Assembly (NCBI GenBank): GCA_963662525.1
Contig: OY759717.1
Location: forward strand, 1,426,001-1,490,000
Length of the DNA: 64,000 nt
DNA from: CAZSDU01 sp963662525
GTDB lineage: Bacteria > Bacteroidota > Bacteroidia > Bacteroidales > FEN-979
Reading direction: 5' to 3'
Made by a program: the position numbers and the translations under genes. Of this stretch, positions 52,430 through 60,886 are shown piece by piece. The notes beneath the pieces are model-generated. The model made no database searches and was not told where the DNA came from. It saw only the letters and a list, made by a program, of their open reading frames with translations. Position 1 is the first letter of the stretch. The number at the start of each line of letters is the position of its first letter.

Positions 52430-53636
52430 AATATTGGTAACTGCTATAATCTTTTCTGTGCCCATTTGTCTGTGGGGACAATCTGATACCAGTTACATAC
52501 GCAGAATATATGATGATCTGAAGCAAATCAAGTCTGCTTCTTACTTCTGGTATCAGTCGGCCAGCGCTCCATACGACACGATTCCATCATTAAGTTATAA
52601 TGTCTATAAAAAAGAGTTTGATAACCCGGAAGACAAATATGTCGGGGCAAGCATTGCCAGTTTCCAGTTTGAAGATACAACCAAACTGGTTTATTTCTAT
52701 GATGGCAAGGTGCAGTCGTACCTCGACTGGGAAAACAAAACCATACCCGTTGATAGTTTTCAAAATAACCGATATCCATTCAGGGTTGTTTATCCTCCAT
52801 TTTTCACCCAGGTGAAATGTCTGCTGAAATATGCGCTCGAAACGCCTGACAACAAAATCATTCAAGTCAATGACCTGTCAGATTCTGTTTTAATAAGTTT
52901 GACTGTTTACGATAAACTAGTTGAAGTAGTTGGCAATAGCATTGTTTATGCGGACCCGTCCGGTTTAACAGAGGATAAATGGACAAAGTATGATATCTGG
53001 ATTAACAAAGTGAATAATATACCATACCGGCTGATTAAAAGATTCCCGGACAGGGTATGTTGGGAGGTATGTAAAGATATAAAAATCAATACTACTGATA
53101 AAAAATCTTTTGTCGCTTCGGAATATTTTCCTCCTGACTTTGTAATAAGGTCTAGTAAAAATAAAAATACCAATGAGAAAAACCTGGTTGGGGCTGTTGC
53201 TCCCGGTTGGAAACTGAAAGACACTGATAATAATGAAATCTCATTGAATGATTTAAAAAACAAGGTTCTGCTTATTCAATTTACCGGTATCGGATGCGGG
53301 CCGTGTTATCAATCGATCCCCTGCCTGGCCGGGCTCAGGGACCAGTTCACACGCACGGAATTTGAGATCATCAGCATCGAAACCTGGAGCGGGCAGCCGG
53401 CCATCATCAAAAAACACATTTCCGCTAACCACATCGGCTGGCCTTACCTGGTTGGAGACCCGGAGGTGAAGGAGAACTATGCCATTCGCTCCGTTCCGAA
53501 ATTCTTTATCCTGGATGAGCAAAGGGTGATCAGAAAAATCATATCAGGTTTCGACAGTGCTAAAACCTGCGCCGAAATCAGGGAGAACGTGAATAAAATT
53601 TTAAAAACCAGGACGGAGGAAGCAGACAAACCATGA
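52422..53636 (+). CDS. TlpA-family thiol-disulfide protein with N-terminal LolA-like region
   Basis: This encodes 404 residues. A signal peptide (to about residue 20, CLWGQ) is followed by about 220 residues of beta-rich sequence resembling the LolA/RseB-like domain often found before thioredoxins in Bacteroidota (FYDGKVQSYLDWENK, DIWINKVNNIPYRLIK). Residues 255-395 are a TlpA/AhpC-type thioredoxin fold with the redox pair Cys292 and Cys295 in GCGPC and the cis-proline loop RSVPKFFILD. It should reduce or isomerise disulfides in the periplasm. Base composition changes sharply within the gene near 53265. It overlaps its upstream neighbour by 8 bp and its downstream neighbour by 4 bp. Confidence 0.85.
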   Translation: MNKILVTAIIFSVPICLWGQSDTSYIRRIYDDLKQIKSASYFWYQSASAPYDTIPSLSYNVYKKEFDNPEDKYVGASIASFQFEDTTKLVYFYDGKVQSYLDWENKTIPVDSFQNNRYPFRVVYPPFFTQVKCLLKYALETPDNKIIQVNDLSDSVLISLTVYDKLVEVVGNSIVYADPSGLTEDKWTKYDIWINKVNNIPYRLIKRFPDRVCWEVCKDIKINTTDKKSFVASEYFPPDFVIRSSKNKNTNEKNLVGAVAPGWKLKDTDNNEISLNDLKNKVLLIQFTGIGCGPCYQSIPCLAGLRDQFTRTEFEIISIETWSGQPAIIKKHISANHIGWPYLVGDPEVKENYAIRSVPKFFILDEQRVIRKIISGFDSAKTCAEIRENVNKILKTRTEEADKP

Positions 53637-54292
53637 AACACAGGATCATCTTATTGGTTATGGTGCTGGTTCTGGCCTCCTGCAGGAAAGAAGATAAAAA
53701 CAGCTTTTCCGGATGCAACGAAATCCTTTACTCAGGGTGCGATGGAACAAGTACAGCGGCCTATTGCCTGTTCGGGATCAAATGGGGCCAACCCCCTTCC
53801 GGGCAAAAGCCATCGGCTGACTACATGGGGAGAACCGAACTAAGCTATGCTTTCATGGATTCTGGTTATCGGTTCAATACTCATTCGCAAAATAACCTGG
53901 TCAGCATCTCTTTTGACAGGGTCATACCGTGTTCCAGGCAAAGCATCAGGGATGCCTTTGCCGAATGGGAGCGGGTGGCGGCTTTAAAGTTTACCGAAAC
54001 AGATAAGGTCAATCCGGATATCCGGATCATACTTGCTGATATTTCCCAGGGGGGACTCGGCTATCCCCCATTTTCCGGCGAACCTTGCAACGAACTGGCC
54101 GGTTTGTTGATTATACGGCCGATCCCCGATGCATCCTGTGAATCCTATTATTACCTCGCCCTTCATGAAACAGGTCACATCCTGGGATTAGGGCATGTTC
54201 AAAGCGATAACGTAATGAATCCGAACCAATGTTACGCAAAGCTTCAGCCTGGCGATACCGAGGGGATTCAACTGCTTTACGGCAAAAATTAA
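53633..54292 (+). CDS. Matrixin-like zinc metalloprotease lipoprotein
   Basis: This encodes 219 residues. The N-terminus MKHRIILLVMVLVLAS before Cys17 is a lipoprotein signal. The catalytic domain (about 65-219) ends with the full metzincin motif HETGHILGLGH (His178, Glu179, His182, His188) and a methionine-turn candidate at Met195 in NVMNP, as in matrix metalloproteinase-like (M10A) enzymes. Further support comes from YAFMDSGYRFN and AFAEWERVAALKFTE. There is no prodomain cysteine switch that I can identify, though several cysteines lie at 28-45. It overlaps the TlpA-type gene by 4 bp; oxidative folding of its cysteines by that neighbour is possible. Confidence 0.85.
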   Translation: MKHRIILLVMVLVLASCRKEDKNSFSGCNEILYSGCDGTSTAAYCLFGIKWGQPPSGQKPSADYMGRTELSYAFMDSGYRFNTHSQNNLVSISFDRVIPCSRQSIRDAFAEWERVAALKFTETDKVNPDIRIILADISQGGLGYPPFSGEPCNELAGLLIIRPIPDASCESYYYLALHETGHILGLGHVQSDNVMNPNQCYAKLQPGDTEGIQLLYGKN

Positions 54293-54298
54293 GTCCAC

Positions 54299-55267
54299 AT
54301 GAAAACCATTGCATATCTGAAATACGGACCTCCTGAAGTTCTTCAACTTCAGGAGTGTGAAAAACCCATTCCCGCAAACAACGAGGTGCTCATCCGTGTC
54401 ATGGCCACCACCGTAACCGCCGCCGATTGCATGATGCGCAGGGGCGATACGGTTTTGAGCAGGATCCTGCTGGGATTCACGAAACCGAAGAAAAAATATC
54501 AAATCCTTGGAACAGAATTCTCGGGCATTGTTGAATCAGCCGGTCAGCAAGCCGGGAAGTTCAAACCCGGCGATGAGGTCTACGGTTTCAGGGGCTTTGG
54601 AACCGGCTGCTATGCCCAGTACAAATGCATGCGCGAAAACGGTTCGCTGGCCCTGAAACCCCGCAACATGGATTTTTCAGAAGCTGCATCGGTAGTTGAT
54701 GGTGCAACAACGGCCTTTTTTTTTCTTAAAGAAAAAGCCAACATTCAGAAAGGGCAGAAAGTGCTTATCAATGGAGCCTCAGGCAGTATCGGCACCTTTG
54801 CCGTTCAACTGGCCAAATATTTTGGAGCTGAAGTTACAGGCGTTTGCAGTTCAAAAAATATTGAGCTGGTCAAATTACTGGGAGCCGATAAAGTAGTGGA
54901 TTACACAAAAGAAGATTATACCAGAACCGGTGATTCTTATGATATAATCTTTGATACTGTTGGCAAAAGCTCCTTTGCACAATGCCGTAAGGCGCTTACA
55001 GGTCAAGGTAAATATATGGTAACCAAAATGACTTTAAAACATGTTCTTCAATCCTTCCTGACGAAATTCGGCAATAACAAGAAAGTGATCTTCGGGATGT
55101 CTGTCAATAAAACGGTAGCGCTGAATTTTATCCGGACCCTGATTGAAGAAGGCAACTTGGTGACAATTATCGACAGGCAATACTCCCTTGAAGAATTACA
55201 GGAAGCTCATGCCTACGTTGAAAAAGGCCATAAACAGGGAAATGTTGTAATCCATGTAGGTATTTAG
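54299..55267 (+). CDS. Quinone-oxidoreductase-like MDR-family NAD(P)H dehydrogenase
   Basis: This encodes 322 residues, a zinc-independent medium-chain dehydrogenase/reductase. The N-terminal GroES-like domain has KPGDEVYGFRGFGTGCYAQY. The Rossmann domain has the nucleotide loop INGASGSIGTFAVQLAKYFG and ends LIEEGNLVTIIDRQYSLEEL. It lacks the structural-zinc cysteines of alcohol dehydrogenases. It should be cytosolic and reduce quinones or enals with NAD(P)H. The 5' half is distinctly GC-richer (54601-54660: 34 of 60 G+C) than the 3' half (54901-54960: 18 of 60). It begins 6 bp after the matrixin-like gene. Confidence 0.88.
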   Translation: MKTIAYLKYGPPEVLQLQECEKPIPANNEVLIRVMATTVTAADCMMRRGDTVLSRILLGFTKPKKKYQILGTEFSGIVESAGQQAGKFKPGDEVYGFRGFGTGCYAQYKCMRENGSLALKPRNMDFSEAASVVDGATTAFFFLKEKANIQKGQKVLINGASGSIGTFAVQLAKYFGAEVTGVCSSKNIELVKLLGADKVVDYTKEDYTRTGDSYDIIFDTVGKSSFAQCRKALTGQGKYMVTKMTLKHVLQSFLTKFGNNKKVIFGMSVNKTVALNFIRTLIEEGNLVTIIDRQYSLEELQEAHAYVEKGHKQGNVVIHVGI

Positions 55268-55294
55268 AATTATCACTGATCCAATTTTTTACAA

Positions 55295-56410
55295 ATGATT
55301 AAAACAACATCTATGAAATTCAAATCAAGACTGACAATTGTCCTGCTAATTTTCCTGACAGGACCATCATTATTTGCCCAACAAGCTTTACAAGTAATAA
55401 AAGCTAACTCAAAAACCGTCGATATTAAAGACGGCACAACCTTAAAAAAAGCGACCTGGACTGTTGTTCCGGAAGCAAAACCCGATGTTTATAAAACTTC
55501 AGGCAAAAGAGTCACGTTTTACACCGACCTGGATTCAATTTCTTTTACTGTTAAACCTAAGCAAGAGTACAACTTCGTCATTTTGCTTAATGGGAAAGAC
55601 TCGGCTTTTACACAAGTTAAATATGAGAAGGCGATCAAGACACCAAGTAGTCTGGACATTTTAAAAAAAGCATCCAGATACGATTTCAATGACAGGAGAG
55701 AAATAACGAAATTTACTTACAAACCGGTCAGTGATACCGGTTTAATGAAAATACGAAAGGATTTTCAGCTGGATTCGGTAATAGGTACTGGAAATGAGGT
55801 TTCTCAAATTCTGAATCTGCTTCACTGGGTCCACAATACTTTTCCACATGACGGGACCAGGGACGCTCCGAAATATTCCACCATCCATAACCTTATGAAT
55901 ATTTGCATCAGCGGTCATAAGACCGTCGATTGCGGGACATTAGCAACGGTACTCAACAATTGTTATCTGTCTCTTGGATTTAAGTCACGGCGGGTTGTTT
56001 GCCTGCCAAAAGATTCAACAGATTTTGATTGTCATTCTATAAATACGGTCTATTCAAATACACTCAACAAATGGTTGTGGATCGACCCGACAAATGACGC
56101 CTATGTCATGAATGAGCATGGAGAACTGTTGAGTATTGCAGAAGTTAGAAAGAGATTGGTTGAAAACAAACCATTAATACTGAATCCCGAAGCAAACTGG
56201 AACCATCGGATGTCGATAACAAAAGAAGAATATCTCTATAATTATATGGCAAAGAACCTTTATGCTCTTATGTGTTTTGTAAGCGGAGGCGGAGAGAGTC
56301 AAAGCAACCTGCTGTTGCCGGTTGAATATAAAGGGATTATCCCGCGAGTAAAAACGACTCACCCAAAATGTACTAACAACCCGGATGTGTTTTGGGTAAA
56401 ACCTGATTGA
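55295..56410 (+). CDS. Secreted transglutaminase-like domain protein
   Basis: This encodes 371 residues from the first ATG; a start six codons later (55313) gives a cleaner signal peptide MKFKSRLTIVLLIFLTGPSLFAQ that is cut at AQ. The mature N-terminal part (about 30-115) looks like a small beta domain. The C-terminal part has a papain-like transglutaminase-core triad: Cys213 in VDCGTLATVL, His247 in DCHSINTVY and Asp264 in WIDPTND (numbered from 55295). In bacteria such domains act as proteases, amidases or cross-linkers, and no choice can be made here. It lies 27 bp after the dehydrogenase gene. Confidence 0.8.
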   Translation: MIKTTSMKFKSRLTIVLLIFLTGPSLFAQQALQVIKANSKTVDIKDGTTLKKATWTVVPEAKPDVYKTSGKRVTFYTDLDSISFTVKPKQEYNFVILLNGKDSAFTQVKYEKAIKTPSSLDILKKASRYDFNDRREITKFTYKPVSDTGLMKIRKDFQLDSVIGTGNEVSQILNLLHWVHNTFPHDGTRDAPKYSTIHNLMNICISGHKTVDCGTLATVLNNCYLSLGFKSRRVVCLPKDSTDFDCHSINTVYSNTLNKWLWIDPTNDAYVMNEHGELLSIAEVRKRLVENKPLILNPEANWNHRMSITKEEYLYNYMAKNLYALMCFVSGGGESQSNLLLPVEYKGIIPRVKTTHPKCTNNPDVFWVKPD

Positions 56411-56507
56411 AATAATAAGTAGAATCCTGAAGCAGGCGAAAATTCCAGGTTTGTCGGAATAAAATGATTTTTACAAAGATGAGTGCCAATTTTAAAAAAT
56501 AGCTGTT

Positions 56508-57743
56508 ATGAAAAATCGAAGCATGATTATTTCCGCTTTTACTGGATTGATTTTGTGTTTTATTGTAATCCAAAACGTCATGGGTTGCAGTATGTTTAAA
56601 TTAACCATGTTCGGCAAAACAATGGTTGGCAATAATGAAGATTATTGGAATCCTAATTCCCGCATTTGGTTTGAGCGTGGTGATGTTAATGAATATGGAG
56701 CCGTATATGTTGGATATGATAATTTTTGGCCGCAAGGTGGAATGAACCAGGCAGGGCTTGTATTTGATGGGTTCTCGATGGATTATTTAGCCATTCTCGA
56801 CACTTTGGAAAAAAAGAGCCTTAATGCGAATTTTTTAAAGGACATAATGAAAAAATGCACGGTTGTTGAGGATGTTAAAGATTATTTAATTCAATATAAT
56901 TTACAAGGTTTAGAGACATCCATGTTTCTGTTCATCGACAAAACAGGAAAGTATCTTGTTGTTGAGGGAGACGAGCTTATTATTGGGAATGATCAATCCT
57001 ATGTTCTCTCAAATTTTTATCCATCCCTGATAAAGGAGGAAAAAGAGATAAAAATCCCACTTTATCATAAAGGAAAAGGATTATTGGAAAGTAAAAAAGA
57101 CACCAGCATCAGTTTTTGCTCATCCGTTATGGATACCATGCATCAGGAAAGAAATTGGGGGGCAGGTACAATGTACACTACCATTTATGATTTAAAGGAA
57201 GGTACAATTTATCTGTACTTCTTTCGGGATTATACTCATGTTGTGAAATTCAATTTAAATCAAGAACTGAAAAAGAAGGAAAACAGTTTGGTCATTCCTG
57301 ATTTATTTCCAGAGAATAGAAATGGGCAGGACTTTTTAAATAACTATAATGCAATAAACAGTTCTCTGGATTTATATAAAAGTGAAGATATTTTAAATGA
57401 TTCAATAAGGTATAAAAATGTCACAAATACACTTTTCAAAAATGATATTAAGCTAATAGGCATATTTGCAAACAAGATTAATGAAATTGGAAATTCATGG
57501 ATTGAACAAAAAAACTACAGGGCAGCCATCGGAGTTTTTCGAATCAGTGTAAAAATATCGTCTGATTTTTGGATTGCTTATAGCACTTTGGCCGATGCCT
57601 ATTTGAAAAACAAACAAGAGGATTTAGCATTGATTAACTATGAGAAATCAATAGAATTAAATCCAGACTATTTGGAAGGAAGAAATCATATAGAACAATT
57701 GAGAAGAATATTGAAAAAACAAACAGATACAAAGGACCGATAG
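56508..57743 (+). CDS. Ntn-hydrolase (linear amide C-N hydrolase) with TPR tail
   Basis: This encodes 411 residues. The N-terminal hydrophobic segment ends in NVMG, immediately before Cys27. After removal of the leader this cysteine would be N-terminal, as needed for an Ntn amidase of the choloylglycine-hydrolase/acyltransferase group. Consistent motifs follow: KTMVGNNEDYWNP, GGMNQAGLVFDGFS, VLSNFYPS and the TMYTTIYDLKEG strand. A TPR segment (FWIAYSTLADAYLKNKQEDL) occupies about 345-400. The same Cys could instead be a lipidation site. It is AT-rich. Confidence 0.78.
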   Translation: MKNRSMIISAFTGLILCFIVIQNVMGCSMFKLTMFGKTMVGNNEDYWNPNSRIWFERGDVNEYGAVYVGYDNFWPQGGMNQAGLVFDGFSMDYLAILDTLEKKSLNANFLKDIMKKCTVVEDVKDYLIQYNLQGLETSMFLFIDKTGKYLVVEGDELIIGNDQSYVLSNFYPSLIKEEKEIKIPLYHKGKGLLESKKDTSISFCSSVMDTMHQERNWGAGTMYTTIYDLKEGTIYLYFFRDYTHVVKFNLNQELKKKENSLVIPDLFPENRNGQDFLNNYNAINSSLDLYKSEDILNDSIRYKNVTNTLFKNDIKLIGIFANKINEIGNSWIEQKNYRAAIGVFRISVKISSDFWIAYSTLADAYLKNKQEDLALINYEKSIELNPDYLEGRNHIEQLRRILKKQTDTKDR

Positions 57744-57756
57744 GGGTAATTCCAAA

Positions 57757-58527
57757 ATGGTCAGCTGCTTCGGTTTTTCATGCACGATTGTGATTGTATT
57801 AATAAGCCAGCCACCTACCGAAACATATAACTATCCAGAACTTGCGATTGAATTGTTTGAAAAAGATAAAAGTGAACACATGACAACCCGCTTCCTGTTT
57901 CTGATTTTTAATGCATTTGCGAAGAGAACCATTATTGATCAATGGGGAAAGGAAGTTTATTCTGCCTATAGAAAAGCAGCAAAACAGAAACTCCGTGAAA
58001 TTGAGTCCGAATTGCCCCCTGAAGTTGATCATTTCTTTCAGACTGATTATAGGAGTATCGTGGCATTCATTCCGATCTACTTTGCCCTTATGGAGCAGAA
58101 AATCGCGAGAGATGAAATCGACAGGTTAATATGGAAGACGATAGAGGGTGTCTATAAAATAATGCCTCCGAGGGGTGGCAAAAAACGTTACAGGAAGATA
58201 CTGGATGGATTGAAAGCCTATCAGATGAAGGGAGAATCGGGTCTGCTCGGAAAAAACGACTGGGTACTGGAGATCGAAGAGGAAGGCAACGGATCATATT
58301 TTTGCCGGGTGACCGAATGCGGGGCGCGTAAAATACTGGCCGGCAAAGGGTACGACTATATTTTTCCGTGCATGTGCCGGGTGGACCATTTAACCATGAG
58401 TGTGCGGGGTTTCAGGTATGAACGCGACAAGACTTTAGCGGATGGTGAAGATGTGTGCAATAATCATTTTATGGGACTGGGTTACACAGATTGGGCGCCC
58501 GAAAAAGGATTTTTAACCAGGAAATAG
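57757..58527 (+). CDS. ATC-hydrolase-like protein
   Basis: This encodes 256 residues from the ATG at 57757; the start could well be the ATG at 57880 (codon 42), because the first 41 residues look unlike the family. The C-terminal part has the layout I associate with L-2-amino-thiazoline-4-carboxylate hydrolase-like proteins: CMCRVDHLTMSVRGFRYERD, then LADGEDVCNNHFMG, with several conserved cysteines and RxxTLxxG-like spacing. The family opens a thiazoline ring, yielding cysteine precursors, but most members are uncharacterised. The 3' half is GC-richer than the 5' half. Confidence 0.6.
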   Translation: MVSCFGFSCTIVIVLISQPPTETYNYPELAIELFEKDKSEHMTTRFLFLIFNAFAKRTIIDQWGKEVYSAYRKAAKQKLREIESELPPEVDHFFQTDYRSIVAFIPIYFALMEQKIARDEIDRLIWKTIEGVYKIMPPRGGKKRYRKILDGLKAYQMKGESGLLGKNDWVLEIEEEGNGSYFCRVTECGARKILAGKGYDYIFPCMCRVDHLTMSVRGFRYERDKTLADGEDVCNNHFMGLGYTDWAPEKGFLTRK

Positions 58528-58558
58528 ATCAGCGAAAATCGAAACAATTAAAAAGACT

Positions 58559-59680
58559 ATGAAAGAAAGTGTTTTATTCATCCTTTGCCTGATTTTCCCA
58601 ATCGTCATGTTCGGGCAAGAGAACAAAAAGATTAACAAGGATATATTGAGTCATTACCCACTGCCAACGGTGGATAAGCGAACTGAACTGCTGAGCATTG
58701 TATTTCGGCTCGCGGGCAATTTTGAATACAATGATGATGTTTACCGGAGCTATGTTTCGGTTATTCACAGCCACTTCGATAAATACAAAGATCATCCGCT
58801 CATATCCTTTGCAGCTGAAATGCGCGACAAAAACGGAGTCAGTTTTGATGCCGTGCAGGCCATGGCCATCCACCTGGAGCAGCCTCCGTCATTGAATCCG
58901 CTTGTTCCGTTTTCATCGACTGTCCCGGAAAGTAGATGGGGAAAGGAAAATGCCAACCATTTTGTGGGATTGCTGAAGCAGTTTTATTCGAATGCAAAAT
59001 GTGAGGAGTTTTTCAAAGAACAGGAAGGATTGTATAAAACTGCGCAGGAACGATTCATGCCGGTTTATAATGCCCTGGATGTAAATTGGCTCAACCGTTA
59101 TTACGGGGTGCAACCTGAGGGCAGCCTGAATATCATTATCGGCCTGGGCCTTGGCGGCGGCAATTATGGACCGAAGGTGGTTTATCCCGATGACAGTGAG
59201 GCCTCTTATGCCATCATGGGAACCTGGTCGATTGACAGCGCTAACAAGCCTATCTACCCGGTTGACAACTGCCTGCCTACCCTCATTCACGAATTTAACC
59301 ATTCGTATGTGAACCCCCTGACCAAAAAACACGAGAAAGAGTTTGAAGGCGCCGGTACCAAGCTGTTTGACCTTGTGAAAGCGGGAATGGGTAGTCAACA
59401 TTATACCAGCTGGCAGACCATGCTGAATGAGTCGCTGGTGAGGGCCTCCGTGATCAGGTACCTGTTAAAGCACAATCCCGGTGGCAAAGAGGCCAGGAGT
59501 CAACTGATCTCGGACTTTGGCCGGGGATTTTTCTGGATGAAAGGCCTTGTGGAGACCCTGGGGGAATATGAAAAAAGCAGGACTCAATATCCCACGCTCG
59601 AAAGTTATCTGCCGGTTTTAGCTGAATTTTATAAGGGCGTGGCCAAAGAGAGCGAGATGATGTTTGAGATCAAAGAATGA
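58559..59680 (+). CDS. Secreted DUF4932-type putative zinc metallopeptidase (2)
   Basis: This encodes 373 residues. A signal peptide (to about residue 20, VMFGQ) precedes RTELLSIVFRLAGNFEYN, the DUF4932-like opening. The zinc motif is HEFNHSYVNP (His244, Glu245, His248), with Glu291 in NESLVRASVIRYLL as the likely third ligand, 47 residues after the first histidine. It is a paralogue of the gene at 50423 (spacing there 38 residues) but far GC-richer, so it may not be a recent local duplicate. Activity is inferred only. Confidence 0.75.
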   Translation: MKESVLFILCLIFPIVMFGQENKKINKDILSHYPLPTVDKRTELLSIVFRLAGNFEYNDDVYRSYVSVIHSHFDKYKDHPLISFAAEMRDKNGVSFDAVQAMAIHLEQPPSLNPLVPFSSTVPESRWGKENANHFVGLLKQFYSNAKCEEFFKEQEGLYKTAQERFMPVYNALDVNWLNRYYGVQPEGSLNIIIGLGLGGGNYGPKVVYPDDSEASYAIMGTWSIDSANKPIYPVDNCLPTLIHEFNHSYVNPLTKKHEKEFEGAGTKLFDLVKAGMGSQHYTSWQTMLNESLVRASVIRYLLKHNPGGKEARSQLISDFGRGFFWMKGLVETLGEYEKSRTQYPTLESYLPVLAEFYKGVAKESEMMFEIKE

Positions 59681-59717
59681 ATGTTGGTTAATAAAATGGT
59701 CGTATTCGTTAAATGCA

Positions 59718-59749
59718 TTTTTATATATCCACACCCAGGCTGATCTTTG
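59718..59749 (+). promoter_or_regulatory. Candidate promoter of the LytS/LytTR pair
   Basis: TTTT (59718-59721) and GATCTTTG (59742-59749) are 20 bp apart and each has one mismatch to the Bacteroidota -33/-7 consensus. Transcription would start near 59756, 24 nt before the kinase ATG. Confidence 0.35.
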
Positions 59750-59779
59750 TTTCATGTTTAACCAATTAAATTCAAAATC

Positions 59780-60886
59780 ATGAAAAAATCAGTAAGAATA
59801 ACCCTGCATGCCTGTTTCTGGGCTTTGATTCCTTTAACATATACCTTGTTCAGCTGGGCCACCCAGGCGGATAGTTTTTTCGGTCTTCCCAACAATTCGA
59901 AAAGCTATTTTGAGATCCTTTCTGGTTACTTCTTCAATCTATTTGTACGGCCCGACATGGGAAGTGAAATGTGGAGCCTCTCTAATCTGACCAACATCTT
60001 TGTTAATGTTGTATGGTATATTATATATCCCGCCATTGTATTCTACCTCTTCTATGGATATTTTTCACCGAAATTATTGAAAAAAGGAGGTTGCCGAAAA
60101 TATCTTGCCCCGGCCCTTTTTTTGGTGGTTTTACCCTATGGCATTGCGAAACTTTCCAGTTACGTGATATTCATGGTAAACCTGAGTTATATCTATTTTC
60201 TCAGCCTGACTTATATCATCACCCTGTTTTTTGCCATTTCCGGTTTCGTCTTTTCCCTCCTGGAGCGTTGGGTCCAGACTGAAAAATTGGCAAAGCAAGA
60301 CCTTCAGAGCGAACTGGCCCTGCTTAAAAATCAGATCAATCCCCATTTTTTATTCAATACACTAAACAACATCGACAGTTTGATAAAAAGCAATGCCGAA
60401 AAAGCATCGGAAACCCTGCTAAAGCTTTCTGACATTTTACGTTACATGATTTATGACACCAATGTTGCCAGGGTACCATTGTCAGATGAAATCAGCCATA
60501 TTGAAAGCTATGTTGAACTGCAAAGACTGCAGTTTGCGAACCGGGAACTTGTCTCCCTTACCGTCAGGGGCAATCCCGGAAATATCCCTGTTGCACCTAT
60601 GTTGTTTATCCCTTTCGTGGAAAATGCCTTCAAACATTGCACCGATAAAAGCATCCCCGGCGCCATCCAGTTTATCTTTACCATTCATGACCACCAGATT
60701 AAATTTGAATCAGTGAATGTATCCAACCGCATGCAACGAATCAACAAGGATGATGCGGGTGGCGTTGGATTGAACATTGTCAGGAGAAGGCTTGAGCTGA
60801 TCTATCCCAGCATGCACACGCTCAGCATCAAAGATGAAAACAACACCTTCAGCGTAACGTTAATATTGAATACCCATGAGCATTAA
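59780..60886 (+). CDS. LytS-family sensor histidine kinase
   Basis: This encodes 368 residues. Four membrane helices occupy residues 1-165. The His_kinase domain begins with LLKNQINPHFLFNTLNNIDS, phosphoacceptor His189, and the ATPase region shows FVENAFKHC (N-box) and GVGLNIVRRRLEL. This is the standard Bacteroidota partner of LytTR regulators. It overlaps the regulator gene downstream by 11 bp, which fixes the pairing. The stimulus is unknown; the small extracytoplasmic loops leave little room for a dedicated sensor domain. Confidence 0.92.
   Translation: MKKSVRITLHACFWALIPLTYTLFSWATQADSFFGLPNNSKSYFEILSGYFFNLFVRPDMGSEMWSLSNLTNIFVNVVWYIIYPAIVFYLFYGYFSPKLLKKGGCRKYLAPALFLVVLPYGIAKLSSYVIFMVNLSYIYFLSLTYIITLFFAISGFVFSLLERWVQTEKLAKQDLQSELALLKNQINPHFLFNTLNNIDSLIKSNAEKASETLLKLSDILRYMIYDTNVARVPLSDEISHIESYVELQRLQFANRELVSLTVRGNPGNIPVAPMLFIPFVENAFKHCTDKSIPGAIQFIFTIHDHQIKFESVNVSNRMQRINKDDAGGVGLNIVRRRLELIYPSMHTLSIKDENNTFSVTLILNTHEH

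Noticed and set aside
58913..59401. 162-codon minus-strand frame opposite the second DUF4932 gene
   Set aside because: The plus-strand frame has a signal peptide and a zinc motif; the antisense frame has no recognisable feature.
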